Shown here in pieces: positions 1-6,208 of a DNA stretch of 6,350 bases. Each line of letters begins with the position of its first letter. Position 1 is the stretch's first letter. The notes beneath the pieces were generated by a model. The model saw only the letters and a program-made list of their open reading frames with translations. It searched no databases and was not told the origin of the DNA. Source of the DNA: an uncultured Collinsella sp. GTDB taxonomy: Bacteria > Actinomycetota > Coriobacteriia > Coriobacteriales > Coriobacteriaceae. The translations under genes were made by a program, and so were the position numbers. The stretch covers positions 1 to 6,350 of the forward strand of contig CAAECT010000217.1 in the NCBI GenBank assembly GCA_900754435.1. Direction: 5' to 3'.

Positions 1-32
1 CAAGGCGCCCACAAACTAGCCTCTCTTCATGA

Positions 33-67
33 GCCCCGCAGTCCGCTCCGACTGCGGGGCTTTTGCT
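33..67 (+). terminator. Rho-independent terminator of an upstream gene outside the window
   Basis: An 11-bp perfect stem is formed by GCCCCGCAGTC (33-43) and GACTGCGGGGC (50-60), with a 6-nt loop (CGCTCC) and a following TTTTGCT tract. The T tract lies on the plus-strand side, so it should end a rightward transcript whose gene lies left of the window. On the minus strand the stem is followed by TCATGAAG, which is not T-rich, so a role in ending the leftward regulator transcript is possible but weaker. Confidence 0.85.
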
Positions 68-73
68 ATTCAC

Positions 74-120
74 CTAGTCATCGGGGACGTTCTTAAACGA
101 CTAGTCAAAAGGGGCACTCT
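74..120. repeat. Short imperfect direct repeat with a GACTAGTC palindrome
   Basis: Two related blocks, CTAGTCATCGGGGACGTTCT (74-93) and CTAGTCAAAAGGGGCACTCT (101-120), share CTAGTCA, GGGG and a TCT-like end, with a period of 27-28 bp. The 8-bp palindrome GACTAGTC lies at 99-106. The stretch is non-coding, between the terminator and the end of the regulator gene. It resembles dispersed intergenic repeat DNA that I associate with Coriobacteriia, but one window cannot show dispersal. A weak CAGGT/ACCTG hairpin (130-144) follows. Confidence 0.35.
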
Positions 121-163
121 TGCCGCGAGCAGGTACGGCACCTGGGGATTTACGACTAAGAGG

Positions 164-820
164 CTAGTACGTCAGATCGTGAGTTGCCTGAAACCAAACG
201 ACGACACCTAAGACACGAAGGCGATGCCTGTCCAGAGTGATGTTGGGTTCTTCTGTCAAATAGGAATACGTTGACAGCGCAATCGTATTCCCTCGGATTT
301 CATATCGCCGAATAACTATGGCCGATGCGTCTACCATCGCAACGACGGTGCATCCGTTCCACGGTTTAGCAACAGGATCGACCAGCAGAACGCAGCTTTG
401 CGGATAGCAGCGTGACATGCTGCTGTTGTTCATCTGAACTAGAAAGCCTCCCGGGTGCCTTTCGAGAACGGGTCCTGGAACGAAGGTGTGCCCACTTTTC
501 TTTAGGCTAAAGCCACCGTTGAAGCGTACGATTTTATAGATCCCGCATTCTTCGTTTTGGGCTACGGTCGGGCTTTTCTCAGGCCGCGTGCTTAAGCCGG
601 CAGAGGCAAGGCCGCTATTGCTTGCGGCGAGCTCATCAAACGTTACATCAAAAAGCTCGGTCAGCTTATCGAGAGTCGACACCTTGACGGCGGTGTGTCC
701 ACGTTCCCAACGACATACTGTTTCTTTGGTAACGCCGAGCATGTCGGCAAATTGCTGCTGCGTCAAGCCTTCGCGGGTTCTAAGGCATTTAATGTTATCC
801 CCTTGGGCCATGTTATTCAT
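164..820 (-). CDS. XRE-family transcriptional regulator with S24/LexA-like C-terminal domain
   Basis: A probable cytoplasmic DNA-binding regulator of 218 aa from the chosen ATG. Residues 8-62 form a helix-turn-helix of the Cro/CI (XRE) type, with recognition-helix region QQQFADMLGVTKETVCRWER (21-40). After a low-complexity linker (about 65-88), residues 110-210 resemble the S24 peptidase fold of LexA and CI: SSM at 133-135 followed by CVLLVDP fits the Ser-Met box. The catalytic Lys position appears to be Arg171 (IRRY where VKRL is usual), so self-cleavage is doubtful; a Cys-Gly pair at 92-93 is a possible relic cleavage site. The ATG at 820 is preferred over an upstream TTG at 859 because it has AGGCG just upstream and overlaps the end of the deiminase gene by 8 bp (ATGAATAA), suggesting translational coupling. 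A third ATG (809-811) is possible. The natural target would be the nearby arc control region; this is inference. Confidence 0.85.
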   Translation of the reverse strand: MNNMAQGDNIKCLRTREGLTQQQFADMLGVTKETVCRWERGHTAVKVSTLDKLTELFDVTFDELAASNSGLASAGLSTRPEKSPTVAQNEECGIYKIVRFNGGFSLKKSGHTFVPGPVLERHPGGFLVQMNNSSMSRCYPQSCVLLVDPVAKPWNGCTVVAMVDASAIVIRRYEIRGNTIALSTYSYLTEEPNITLDRHRLRVLGVVVWFQATHDLTY

Positions 821-2060
821 CACGCCTAAGTGGCAAGCACAAACAGTTGGGCCCGCCAAAGCCGTTTGTCAGCTCGTGTATGGAAATGGGAACAAGATCG
901 ATTCCGGCCTGTTCAAGAGCAGCGTTCGTCGCTTGATTCTCTTCATAGACACAGACTTTGCCCGGTCGGAGGCACAGCACACTGGCTGCGTTATTCGTGC
1001 ACTCTTTTTCTGCCAAATTGGGATTAGATCCACCGCAGGGAATAAAACGAAGCTCGGGTATGCCGAGCGCGGCGGCCAGTGCCTCCTTGACTCCTTTTTC
1101 GACGGCGTGAATCTGGCAGAGATTCTCTGCTCGATTTCGCGTAATCTGATAAGAGCGAGATTCCGCGAGTAGCTGGGGGTCGACAACAAAAGTATCGTAG
1201 TCGACCCGGCTTAGGTACGTATCAAGATGGATACACAGGCTCCGCTCGGGTACCTCAATTGCCCATACGGCGTCGATGCTCGAGTCGGGATTCCACAGGA
1301 GGGTACGAGCGAGCATATCGATGGCTGCAGATTCGGTTCTCTGAGAGATGCCGACTGCGACATTATGAGCATCAAGATTGATGATATCGCCCCCTTCAAT
1401 ATGGAAGGTCGAATCGTGACGATAAAACGAGGGCGTGTCCTTGAAATTGGGATGGTATTTAAAAATCGTTTGGTAGAGCGCTACTTCGCGATTGCGCTCG
1501 GGCCAATACATGTGGTTGAAGGAGATGCCGGAGCCGATGGTGCTTACCGGGTCGCGAACGAACCACATGGTGTTTAATGGACTTACGAGCAGCTCGTCAG
1601 GGGCATAGGCCTCGCCGGTTAATTCGGCGAGTCTGTCCCCGCCGTCGAAGCAGTATGTAACTTGCCCGTGGCGGATGCCGCCAATCGATGCCGAGACGAG
1701 CTCCTGCGCCGATCGGGTGTGTTCAAGATGTTCGCGGACTGCTTGCTGCAACTCGGCGCCAATCGCGCCGCATTCATCGACAAAGGAATCGACAAAAGAT
1801 GCTCGAGCTTCGGGGCATGAGTCAAGCGCTTCTATAAGAAGTTGGTCGAGATACAGAACCTCTACGCCTTCATGCTCGAGCACTGAGGTATAGGCATCAC
1901 ACTCGGCTAGGGCTCTATCCAAGTCAAATAGGCTGCTCGATGGTCTTAGGCTAAAAACTTGGCCAAAATGGCCTTCGGGATAGTTTTGGGTTTCGATACC
2001 GGGTCGATATAAAAGGGCCTGTTTAAGCTTACCGATTTCGCTGGTGACATGAATTGGCAT
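813..2060 (-). CDS. Arginine deiminase-family paralogue (ArcA-like), diverged
   Basis: A guanidino-group-modifying enzyme of the arginine deiminase family, 415 aa from the ATG at 2060, the same length as the arcA product encoded at 3858. Catalytic positions are kept: Asp170 in FVRDP, the HIEGGD motif (220-225), HLD (278-280) and Cys406 near the C-terminus. GISQRT (238-242) keeps the substrate-carboxylate Arg. It departs from the family beside the Cys: NGFGGPNC replaces RGRGGPRC, removing the gating Arg, and TNNAAS (355-360) replaces WNDGSN. It may be a low-activity, altered-specificity or regulatory deiminase. The upstream in-frame TTG (2099) adds 13 unconserved residues and has no ribosome binding site; its bases form part of a TTGACA sequence. 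The ATG also has only a poor ribosome site. AGA, CTA and TTA codons near the start differ from the biased codons of the plus-strand operon and suggest lower expression. The gene is divergent from the transporter and overlaps the regulator downstream. Confidence 0.9.
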   Translation of the reverse strand: MPIHVTSEIGKLKQALLYRPGIETQNYPEGHFGQVFSLRPSSSLFDLDRALAECDAYTSVLEHEGVEVLYLDQLLIEALDSCPEARASFVDSFVDECGAIGAELQQAVREHLEHTRSAQELVSASIGGIRHGQVTYCFDGGDRLAELTGEAYAPDELLVSPLNTMWFVRDPVSTIGSGISFNHMYWPERNREVALYQTIFKYHPNFKDTPSFYRHDSTFHIEGGDIINLDAHNVAVGISQRTESAAIDMLARTLLWNPDSSIDAVWAIEVPERSLCIHLDTYLSRVDYDTFVVDPQLLAESRSYQITRNRAENLCQIHAVEKGVKEALAAALGIPELRFIPCGGSNPNLAEKECTNNAASVLCLRPGKVCVYEENQATNAALEQAGIDLVPISIHELTNGFGGPNCLCLPLRRDE

Positions 2061-2095
2061 TAGAACGCTCGCTTTAATTCGGATGATGACTGATG

Positions 2096-2215
2096 TCAAT
2101 TATCGTTCTGCTGGGAGAAGTTTAAGTGAGTATGTTGTGGGTATCGGTGGACGGCTTAAGCTCTTGATTGAAAGTGACCAATTGATAAAAAATATCAATT
2201 TAGTTCGATAATTGA
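2096..2215. repeat. Widely spaced 10-bp inverted repeat (2096-2105 and 2206-2215)
   Basis: TCAATTATCG at 2096-2105 is the exact reverse complement of CGATAATTGA at 2206-2215, with 100 bp between. One copy overlaps the TTGACA near the leftward gene start and the other contains the candidate -10 of the rightward operon. Placement near each gene's possible promoter suggests paired operator sites, perhaps with looping, but a chance match in AT-rich DNA cannot be excluded. Confidence 0.35.
2180..2200. promoter_or_regulatory. Probable operator: perfect 8+8 bp inverted repeat with A5 spacer
   Basis: AATTGATA (2180-2187), AAAAA, then TATCAATT (2193-2200) form a perfect dyad in DNA. An A-tract centre with 8-bp arms suits a dimeric regulator better than an RNA terminator, since no T run follows in either useful place. 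The left arm overlaps the candidate -35 of the operon. A further TATCAA half-site lies at 2223-2228. The binder is unknown; the XRE-S24 protein encoded nearby and an ArgR-type protein are the two obvious candidates. Confidence 0.55.
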
Positions 2216-2344
2216 GCTTATATATCAACTAAAGCCCGTCTGCCTTTTAATACTATCCATTCGCATAAATATCTAATGTCAACTGGCGTGAAAACCGAAT
2301 AATAAGGTTGCCGGCGAAAAGCTCGTATCGAAAACCTGCAAACT

Positions 2345-2352
2345 AAAGGAGG
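2345..2352 (+). promoter_or_regulatory. Strong ribosome binding site of the transporter gene
   Basis: AAAGGAGG ends 4 nt before the ATG at 2357, a near-perfect anti-16S match that fixes the start of the transporter gene. Confidence 0.85.
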
Positions 2353-2356
2353 CATA

Positions 2357-3793
2357 ATGGCCGAAGTGCAAAAGAAACGTGGGCTACGAATTCCGCACGT
2401 CTACACCATTATCTTCATTCTCATGGTGTTGACCGCAGCTCTTACGTGGATCGTTCCCTCCGGCTCGTTTGAGAGGCAGGAGCTCAACGGACGCGAGGTC
2501 ACTGTTGCTGGAACATATGAGTCCGTTGAAAAGGTTTATGCGGACGAAGACGGCGCTGAGGTTGACCTGAAGCAAGGCCTGTTCGATGTGCTCGAGGCTC
2601 CTGCGGTGGGAATTCAGCAGGCAGTTGAGGTCGTTGCCTTTATTCTGATTGTCGGCGGATCCTTTCAGGTCATTACTGCCACTGGAGCTATCACCAGCGG
2701 CGTGGCGCGCATCGTTAAGAAGTTCAAGAGTAAAGACATCCTGATTATTCCGATTTTGATGGCGGTTTTTGCGCTGGGCGGTAGCACGTTCGGCATGGCG
2801 GAGGAGACCCTTCCATTTTTTGCCATCTTGCTGCCGATTGTTATGGCTATGGGATATGACTCCATTACGGCCTTTATGATCGTGTTCGTTGGCGCCCGTA
2901 TTGGCTATATCGCATCGACGGTCAACCCCTTCAATGTTTTGATTGCTCAGGGAATTCTGAATATCCAGGGTAATCCCCAGCTCTGGCTTCGCGTTGTTGC
3001 CCTTGTTGTGCTGACCGCCATCGCTATTGCCTGGGTCGTGTTGTACGCTCGAAGGGTGAAGAAGAACCCCGAGTCCTCGATTGCTTACGCTGATGATATC
3101 GAGAAGCGCAAAGAGCATGCATCAAATGACGAGCTGCTCGAAGCCGATTTCACCGGGCGCCAGAAGGCCGTAATCATCGTATTCGTGCTTGGAATCGTCG
3201 CCATTGTCTGGGGTCTTGTCACCCAGGGCTGGTATATGAACGAGATCTCTGCAGTCTTTATGGCTATGGCGCTCCTGTCTGGCATCGTATCGGGCATGAG
3301 CGAGAAGGAGATTGCTACAGAGTTTGTTAAGGGTTTGGGCGACTTTGTTTTCTCTGCGGTCGTGGTCGGTCTTGCTCGAGGCATTTTGGTTATCGCCAAC
3401 GATGGCTTGATTATCGATACGGTCCTAAACGCTCTTGCGACTGGCCTTGCCGGAATCCCCCCTGTTCTCTTTACCAGCATTTTGTATGTCGTTGACAACT
3501 TGCTTTCGATTCTGGTTCCCAGCTCTTCGGGCATCGCGGCGCTCACCATCCCCATCTTTGGGCCTCTGGTTGAGCTCATGGGGCTAAATCCAGAAGCTGC
3601 GGTTACTGGCCTTTCGATGGGATCTGCAGCGATGTCGCTGATTTCCCCCACCAGCGCAATGCTTGTCGCCGGTCTTGGTGTTTGCAAGATCTCTCTTGGC
3701 CAGTGGTGGCGAGTTTCCTGGAAGTTCTTCCTTGTGGTCAGTGCGGTCTGTCTCGTATTTACCGCGGTATCCGGCCTGCTTCCGATTGTCTAG
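2357..3793 (+). CDS. YfcC/DcuC-family membrane transporter, likely arginine or arginine/ornithine carrier
   Basis: A 478-aa polytopic inner-membrane protein of the YfcC family (C4-dicarboxylate anaerobic carrier superfamily). Hydrophobic segments lie near residues 15-33, 88-108, 127-143, 150-166, 170-188, 210-230, 270-288, 296-313, 330-346, 368-386, 392-408, 415-440 and 455-475. A charged external or periplasmic-side loop (36-78) follows the first segment and a hydrophilic central loop (231-268) separates two halves. Re-entrant-type motifs fit the family: GGSTFGMAEET (141-151), TVNPFN (188-193), VPSSSGIAAL (387-396) and SPTSAM (430-435). It begins the operon, 64 bp before arcA and with no terminator between them, so its substrate is probably arginine, possibly in exchange for ornithine. 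That is inference from context: the family includes members of unclear substrate, and the usual ArcD antiporter belongs to a different family. The length is normal and no lesion is visible. Confidence 0.9.
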   Translation: MAEVQKKRGLRIPHVYTIIFILMVLTAALTWIVPSGSFERQELNGREVTVAGTYESVEKVYADEDGAEVDLKQGLFDVLEAPAVGIQQAVEVVAFILIVGGSFQVITATGAITSGVARIVKKFKSKDILIIPILMAVFALGGSTFGMAEETLPFFAILLPIVMAMGYDSITAFMIVFVGARIGYIASTVNPFNVLIAQGILNIQGNPQLWLRVVALVVLTAIAIAWVVLYARRVKKNPESSIAYADDIEKRKEHASNDELLEADFTGRQKAVIIVFVLGIVAIVWGLVTQGWYMNEISAVFMAMALLSGIVSGMSEKEIATEFVKGLGDFVFSAVVVGLARGILVIANDGLIIDTVLNALATGLAGIPPVLFTSILYVVDNLLSILVPSSSGIAALTIPIFGPLVELMGLNPEAAVTGLSMGSAAMSLISPTSAMLVAGLGVCKISLGQWWRVSWKFFLVVSAVCLVFTAVSGLLPIV

Positions 3794-3848
3794 CAAACGA
3801 AACGACAACTTTGTAGGCCATTGCAATAACAATTGAGCTCTAATCCAG

Positions 3849-3855
3849 AAAGGAA
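3849..3855 (+). promoter_or_regulatory. Ribosome binding site of arcA, with two adjacent ATG codons
   Basis: AAAGGAA (3849-3855) precedes ATGATG at 3858-3863. The GGA is close to the first ATG (about 3 nt) and better placed for the second (about 6 nt), so translation may begin at 3861, giving 414 aa. The 64-bp gap after the transporter gene shows no terminator, consistent with co-transcription. Confidence 0.7.
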
Positions 3856-3857
3856 CG

Positions 3858-5105
3858 ATGATGAGCAAAGGTCTGAACGTTCATAGCGAAATTGGTGCCC
3901 TCAAGAAGGTATGCGTGCACCGACCGGGCTTGGACCTGGTAAACATGAAGGCGGAGGATTTTGAGCGCGCCTGGATTCATGACGCGTTTTATCTCGAGTA
4001 TGCCCAGCGAGAGCATGACGAGTTTACTGATCTTCTTCGCGGTGCCGGCGCCGAGGTCGTTTATATGGAGGACTTGCTTGCCGAGACTTTCGATCAGGTT
4101 GAGGGTTCTCGTGCCGAGTTTATGAGCAAGTTCGTTCCCGAGGCCAAGATCGAGAATCTGGCACTTCGTCAGGCAGTCGTGGAGAAGCTCGACTCCATCA
4201 AGGACAACAAAGAGTTCGTCCTTACCGCTATGGGCGGCCTCTACGTACGCGATCTCGAGATTCCGCATGTGAGCGGTTCCCTTGCGAGCATGGATAGCGA
4301 CGAGCTGAAGCCCGACGAAATGGTCTTGTTCCCGATGCCCGCCTCCTACTTCTCGCGTGATCCGATCGCTGTGGTCGGCAAGGGTGCGATGATGAACCGC
4401 ATGTACTGGCATCAGCGCAACCGTGAGGTCGTATTCTATGAGACGATCATGCGCCACCATCCTGATTATGCTGGGGCTCCGCTTTGGTACGACCACAATA
4501 GCGATTGGCATATCGAAGGCGGCGACGTTCTGAACATTAACGCCACCACGCTTGCAATCGGTATTTCCGAGCGTACCCAGACTGCAGCCATCGACCAGCT
4601 TGCCAAGAATCTGTTCTGGGGCACGGGAGAGTCCGAGATCGAGCAGGTATTTGCCATCAAGATCCCCCACGGCTATGCCTATATGCATCTTGATACGGTT
4701 TGTACTCAGGTCGATTACGATAAGTTTACCGTCTACCCCGGTATCTACGAGACGCTTCGTGCCTATCGACTCACCAAGGGCGATTCGGATGGCGAGGTCT
4801 TTATCGAGGAGATCGAGGGAACGATTCAGCAGATTCTTGAAATGGCAACCGGTATCGACCATATCACGATGATCGAATGCGGTGCCGGCGATCCGATCGA
4901 GGCATCCCGTGAGCAGTGGAACGATGGTTCCAACACGCTTGCTGTTGCGCCGGGTAAGGTGTGCGTCTATGAGCGCAACGTTGTTACCAATGATGCGCTT
5001 TATAAGGCGGGCGTTGAGCTGTTGGTTGCTCCTTCCGAAGAGCTGTCTCGTGGTCGTGGTGGCCCGCGCTGCATGACCATGCCGTTCTGGCGCGAAGAGA
5101 TTTAA
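3858..5105 (+). CDS. arcA: Arginine deiminase
   Basis: Cytoplasmic enzyme that hydrolyses L-arginine to L-citrulline and ammonia, the first step of the ADI energy pathway. The 415-aa length is normal for the family. Catalytic elements are all visible: Asp168 in SRDP, HIEGGD (218-223) with Glu220, HLD (277-279) with His277 and Asp279, and nucleophile Cys405 in RGRGGPRC (398-405). MYWHQRNRE (182-190) and GISERT (235-240) carry the Arg residues expected to hold the substrate carboxylate, and WNDGSN (354-359) is intact. Two departures from typical sequences such as the streptococcal enzyme: the PN-x-YFTRDP segment reads PASYFSRDP, so the usual Asn (Asn160 in Pseudomonas numbering) is Ala, and the LFDD motif near residue 41 reads IHDA. 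Codon choice is strongly biased, as in highly expressed genes. It follows the transporter gene and precedes arcB by 85 bp containing a GC-rich hairpin. Confidence 0.96.
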   Translation: MMSKGLNVHSEIGALKKVCVHRPGLDLVNMKAEDFERAWIHDAFYLEYAQREHDEFTDLLRGAGAEVVYMEDLLAETFDQVEGSRAEFMSKFVPEAKIENLALRQAVVEKLDSIKDNKEFVLTAMGGLYVRDLEIPHVSGSLASMDSDELKPDEMVLFPMPASYFSRDPIAVVGKGAMMNRMYWHQRNREVVFYETIMRHHPDYAGAPLWYDHNSDWHIEGGDVLNINATTLAIGISERTQTAAIDQLAKNLFWGTGESEIEQVFAIKIPHGYAYMHLDTVCTQVDYDKFTVYPGIYETLRAYRLTKGDSDGEVFIEEIEGTIQQILEMATGIDHITMIECGAGDPIEASREQWNDGSNTLAVAPGKVCVYERNVVTNDALYKAGVELLVAPSEELSRGRGGPRCMTMPFWREEI

Positions 5106-5124
5106 TTCCGTTCTGGTCCGAGAT

Positions 5125-5154
5125 GCGCGGATGCGCGTTCTTCGCGCGCCGCGC
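5125..5154 (+). other. GC-rich intercistronic hairpin between arcA and arcB
   Basis: GCGCGG (5125-5130) pairs with CCGCGC (5149-5154), and GCGCG (5133-5137) pairs with CGCGC (5143-5147), with an AT/G internal loop and a TTCTT apical loop. No T run follows (ACTCATCAATT), so it is not a standard terminator. It begins 19 nt after the arcA stop and could protect the arcA 3' end or set the arcA:arcB transcript ratio. Confidence 0.6.
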
Positions 5155-5177
5155 ACTCATCAATTAGGTTAATAATG

Positions 5178-5184
5178 AAAGGAA
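5178..5184 (+). promoter_or_regulatory. Ribosome binding site of arcB
   Basis: AAAGGAA ends 6 nt before the ATG at 5191 (7 nt from the GGA core) and supports that start. The context AAAGGAAC matches the arcA site at 3849. Confidence 0.75.
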
Positions 5185-5190
5185 CCTATC

Positions 5191-6198
5191 ATGGCACTGA
5201 ATCTTTCTGGTCGTAGTTTTCTGACCCTGCTTGATTTCACTACCGAGGAGATCGAGTATATGCTCGAGCTTTCGAAGGACTTTAAGAATCTCAAGCGCAT
5301 GGGCGCTCCCCATCGTTATCTTGAGGGCAAGAACATCGTTCTGCTGTTTGAAAAGACTTCGACGCGTACGCGCTGCGCTTTCGAGGTGGGCGGCATGGAT
5401 CTTGGCTTAGGTGTAACCTACCTTGATCCCGGTTCGTCGCAGATGGGCAAAAAGGAGTCCATTGAGGATACCGCCCGCGTGCTTGGTCGCATGTACGACG
5501 GTATCGAGTACCGTGGCTCTGACCAGTCCATTGTTGAGGAGCTTGCCGATAAAGCCGGCGTTCCCGTGTGGAATGGTCTCACCAATGAGTATCACCCGAC
5601 CCAGGCTTTGGCGGATATCCTTACGATGCGCGAGGAATTCGGTGACACGCGTGGCCTCAAGCTGACCTATCTCGGCAAGGAGCAGGGCAATGTAAGCGAT
5701 TCCCTCATGGTGATCTGCGCTAAGCTCGGCATCAACTTCTGCTCTTGTGGGCCGAAGGGCGATGTTGAGGGCGCTACCCACTTTGATCCCGAGCTGCTTG
5801 AGACTTGCCAGAAGATCGCCGAGGAAAATGGCTGCACCATTCAGCTTACTGACAACATCGATGAAGGCGTAAAGGATGCCGATGTTATTTATACCGATGT
5901 CTGGGTTGGCATGGGCCAGGCTGAGGAGCTCTGGAAGAGCCGTATCAAGCTGCTCTCCCCGTACCGCGTAACCTCGGAGGTCATGGCGAAGGCAAACCCC
6001 AACGCTATCTTCATGCATTGTCTCCCGAGCTTCCACGATACCAAGACCACCATCGGAGCGGAAATCGCGGAGAAGTTCGGCGTAACCGAGATGGAGGTCA
6101 CCGACGAGGTCTTCGAGTCCGATAAGTCTCGCGTCTTCCAAGAGGCAGAGAACCGTATGCATACCATTAAAGCCGTGATGTACGCTACTCTTCGATAA
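5191..6198 (+). CDS. arcB: Catabolic ornithine carbamoyltransferase, with unusual substrate-loop residues
   Basis: Cytoplasmic enzyme that in this pathway converts citrulline and phosphate to ornithine and carbamoyl phosphate. The 335-aa length is typical. The carbamoyl-phosphate domain has [14 protein letters not shown] (53-66) with STRTR (57-61), SQMGKKES (83-90) and HPTQ (135-138). The ornithine domain has TDVW (235-238), HCLPSFHD (276-283) and the EVTDEVFES to ENRMHTIKA tail (302-328). Two signature loops are altered. [10 protein letters not shown] (162-171) stands where GDARNNVGNS-type sequence is usual; the second Asn (167), which contacts ornithine, is kept. GMG (240-242) replaces SMG; Asp236 and Met241 are kept but the contact Ser is Gly. 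The C-terminus and context still favour ornithine/citrulline, but a relaxed or different amine substrate is possible. It lies between arcA and arcC, and its stop codon overlaps the arcC ribosome site. Confidence 0.93.
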   Translation: MALNLSGRSFLTLLDFTTEEIEYMLELSKDFKNLKRMGAPHRYLEGKNIVLLFEKTSTRTRCAFEVGGMDLGLGVTYLDPGSSQMGKKESIEDTARVLGRMYDGIEYRGSDQSIVEELADKAGVPVWNGLTNEYHPTQALADILTMREEFGDTRGLKLTYLGKEQGNVSDSLMVICAKLGINFCSCGPKGDVEGATHFDPELLETCQKIAEENGCTIQLTDNIDEGVKDADVIYTDVWVGMGQAEELWKSRIKLLSPYRVTSEVMAKANPNAIFMHCLPSFHDTKTTIGAEIAEKFGVTEMEVTDEVFESDKSRVFQEAENRMHTIKAVMYATLR

Positions 6199-6203
6199 GG
6201 AGG
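6197..6203 (+). promoter_or_regulatory. Ribosome binding site of arcC overlapping the arcB stop
   Basis: AAGGAGG shares its first two bases with the arcB stop codon (TAAGGAGG) and lies 5 nt before the ATG at 6209. This tight arrangement indicates co-transcription and probable translational coupling of arcB and arcC. Confidence 0.85.
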
Positions 6204-6208
6204 CACGC

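Larger units (their letters stand above)
2061..2356. promoter_or_regulatory. Divergent control region between deiminase paralogue and arc operon
   Basis: This is the only long gene-free stretch, 296 bp between two genes read in opposite directions, and it is AT-rich around 2178-2280. It must hold both promoters. Candidates are weak. For the rightward operon, TTGATA (2182-2187) and GATAAT (2207-2212) have a long 19-bp spacing and would give a leader of roughly 140 nt. For the leftward gene, TTGACA (2099-2094, minus strand) is a perfect -35, but the -10 at 17 bp (TAAAGC) is poor and almost touches the start codon. The region also contains the inverted repeats listed separately. Confidence 0.6.

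Noticed and set aside
29..211. A 60-codon plus-strand frame starting near the first terminator
   Set aside because: Its start codon lies just before the terminator stem, there is no convincing ribosome site, and its end overlaps the regulator gene.
588..1172. A 194-codon plus-strand frame across the regulator/deiminase junction
   Set aside because: It lies antisense to two genes with clear domains, and the protein shows no recognisable motif.
2182..2198. FNR/ArcR-type site (TTGAT-N4-ATCAA)
   Set aside because: The half-sites are present, but the spacer is 7 nt rather than 4, so it does not fit that regulator family.
2305..2337. Possible leader stem AGGTT/AACCT before the transporter ribosome site
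   Set aside because: Only 5 bp with a 23-nt loop; too weak to call a riboswitch or attenuator.
3794..3857. Search for a terminator between the transporter gene and arcA
   Set aside because: Only 4-bp stems and no T run were seen, so the genes are treated as one transcript.
3840..5156. A 438-codon minus-strand open frame opposite arcA, longer than arcA itself
   Set aside because: It is a shadow of biased codon use in arcA. The plus-strand protein has all ADI motifs and a good ribosome site; the antisense product has no recognisable domain.
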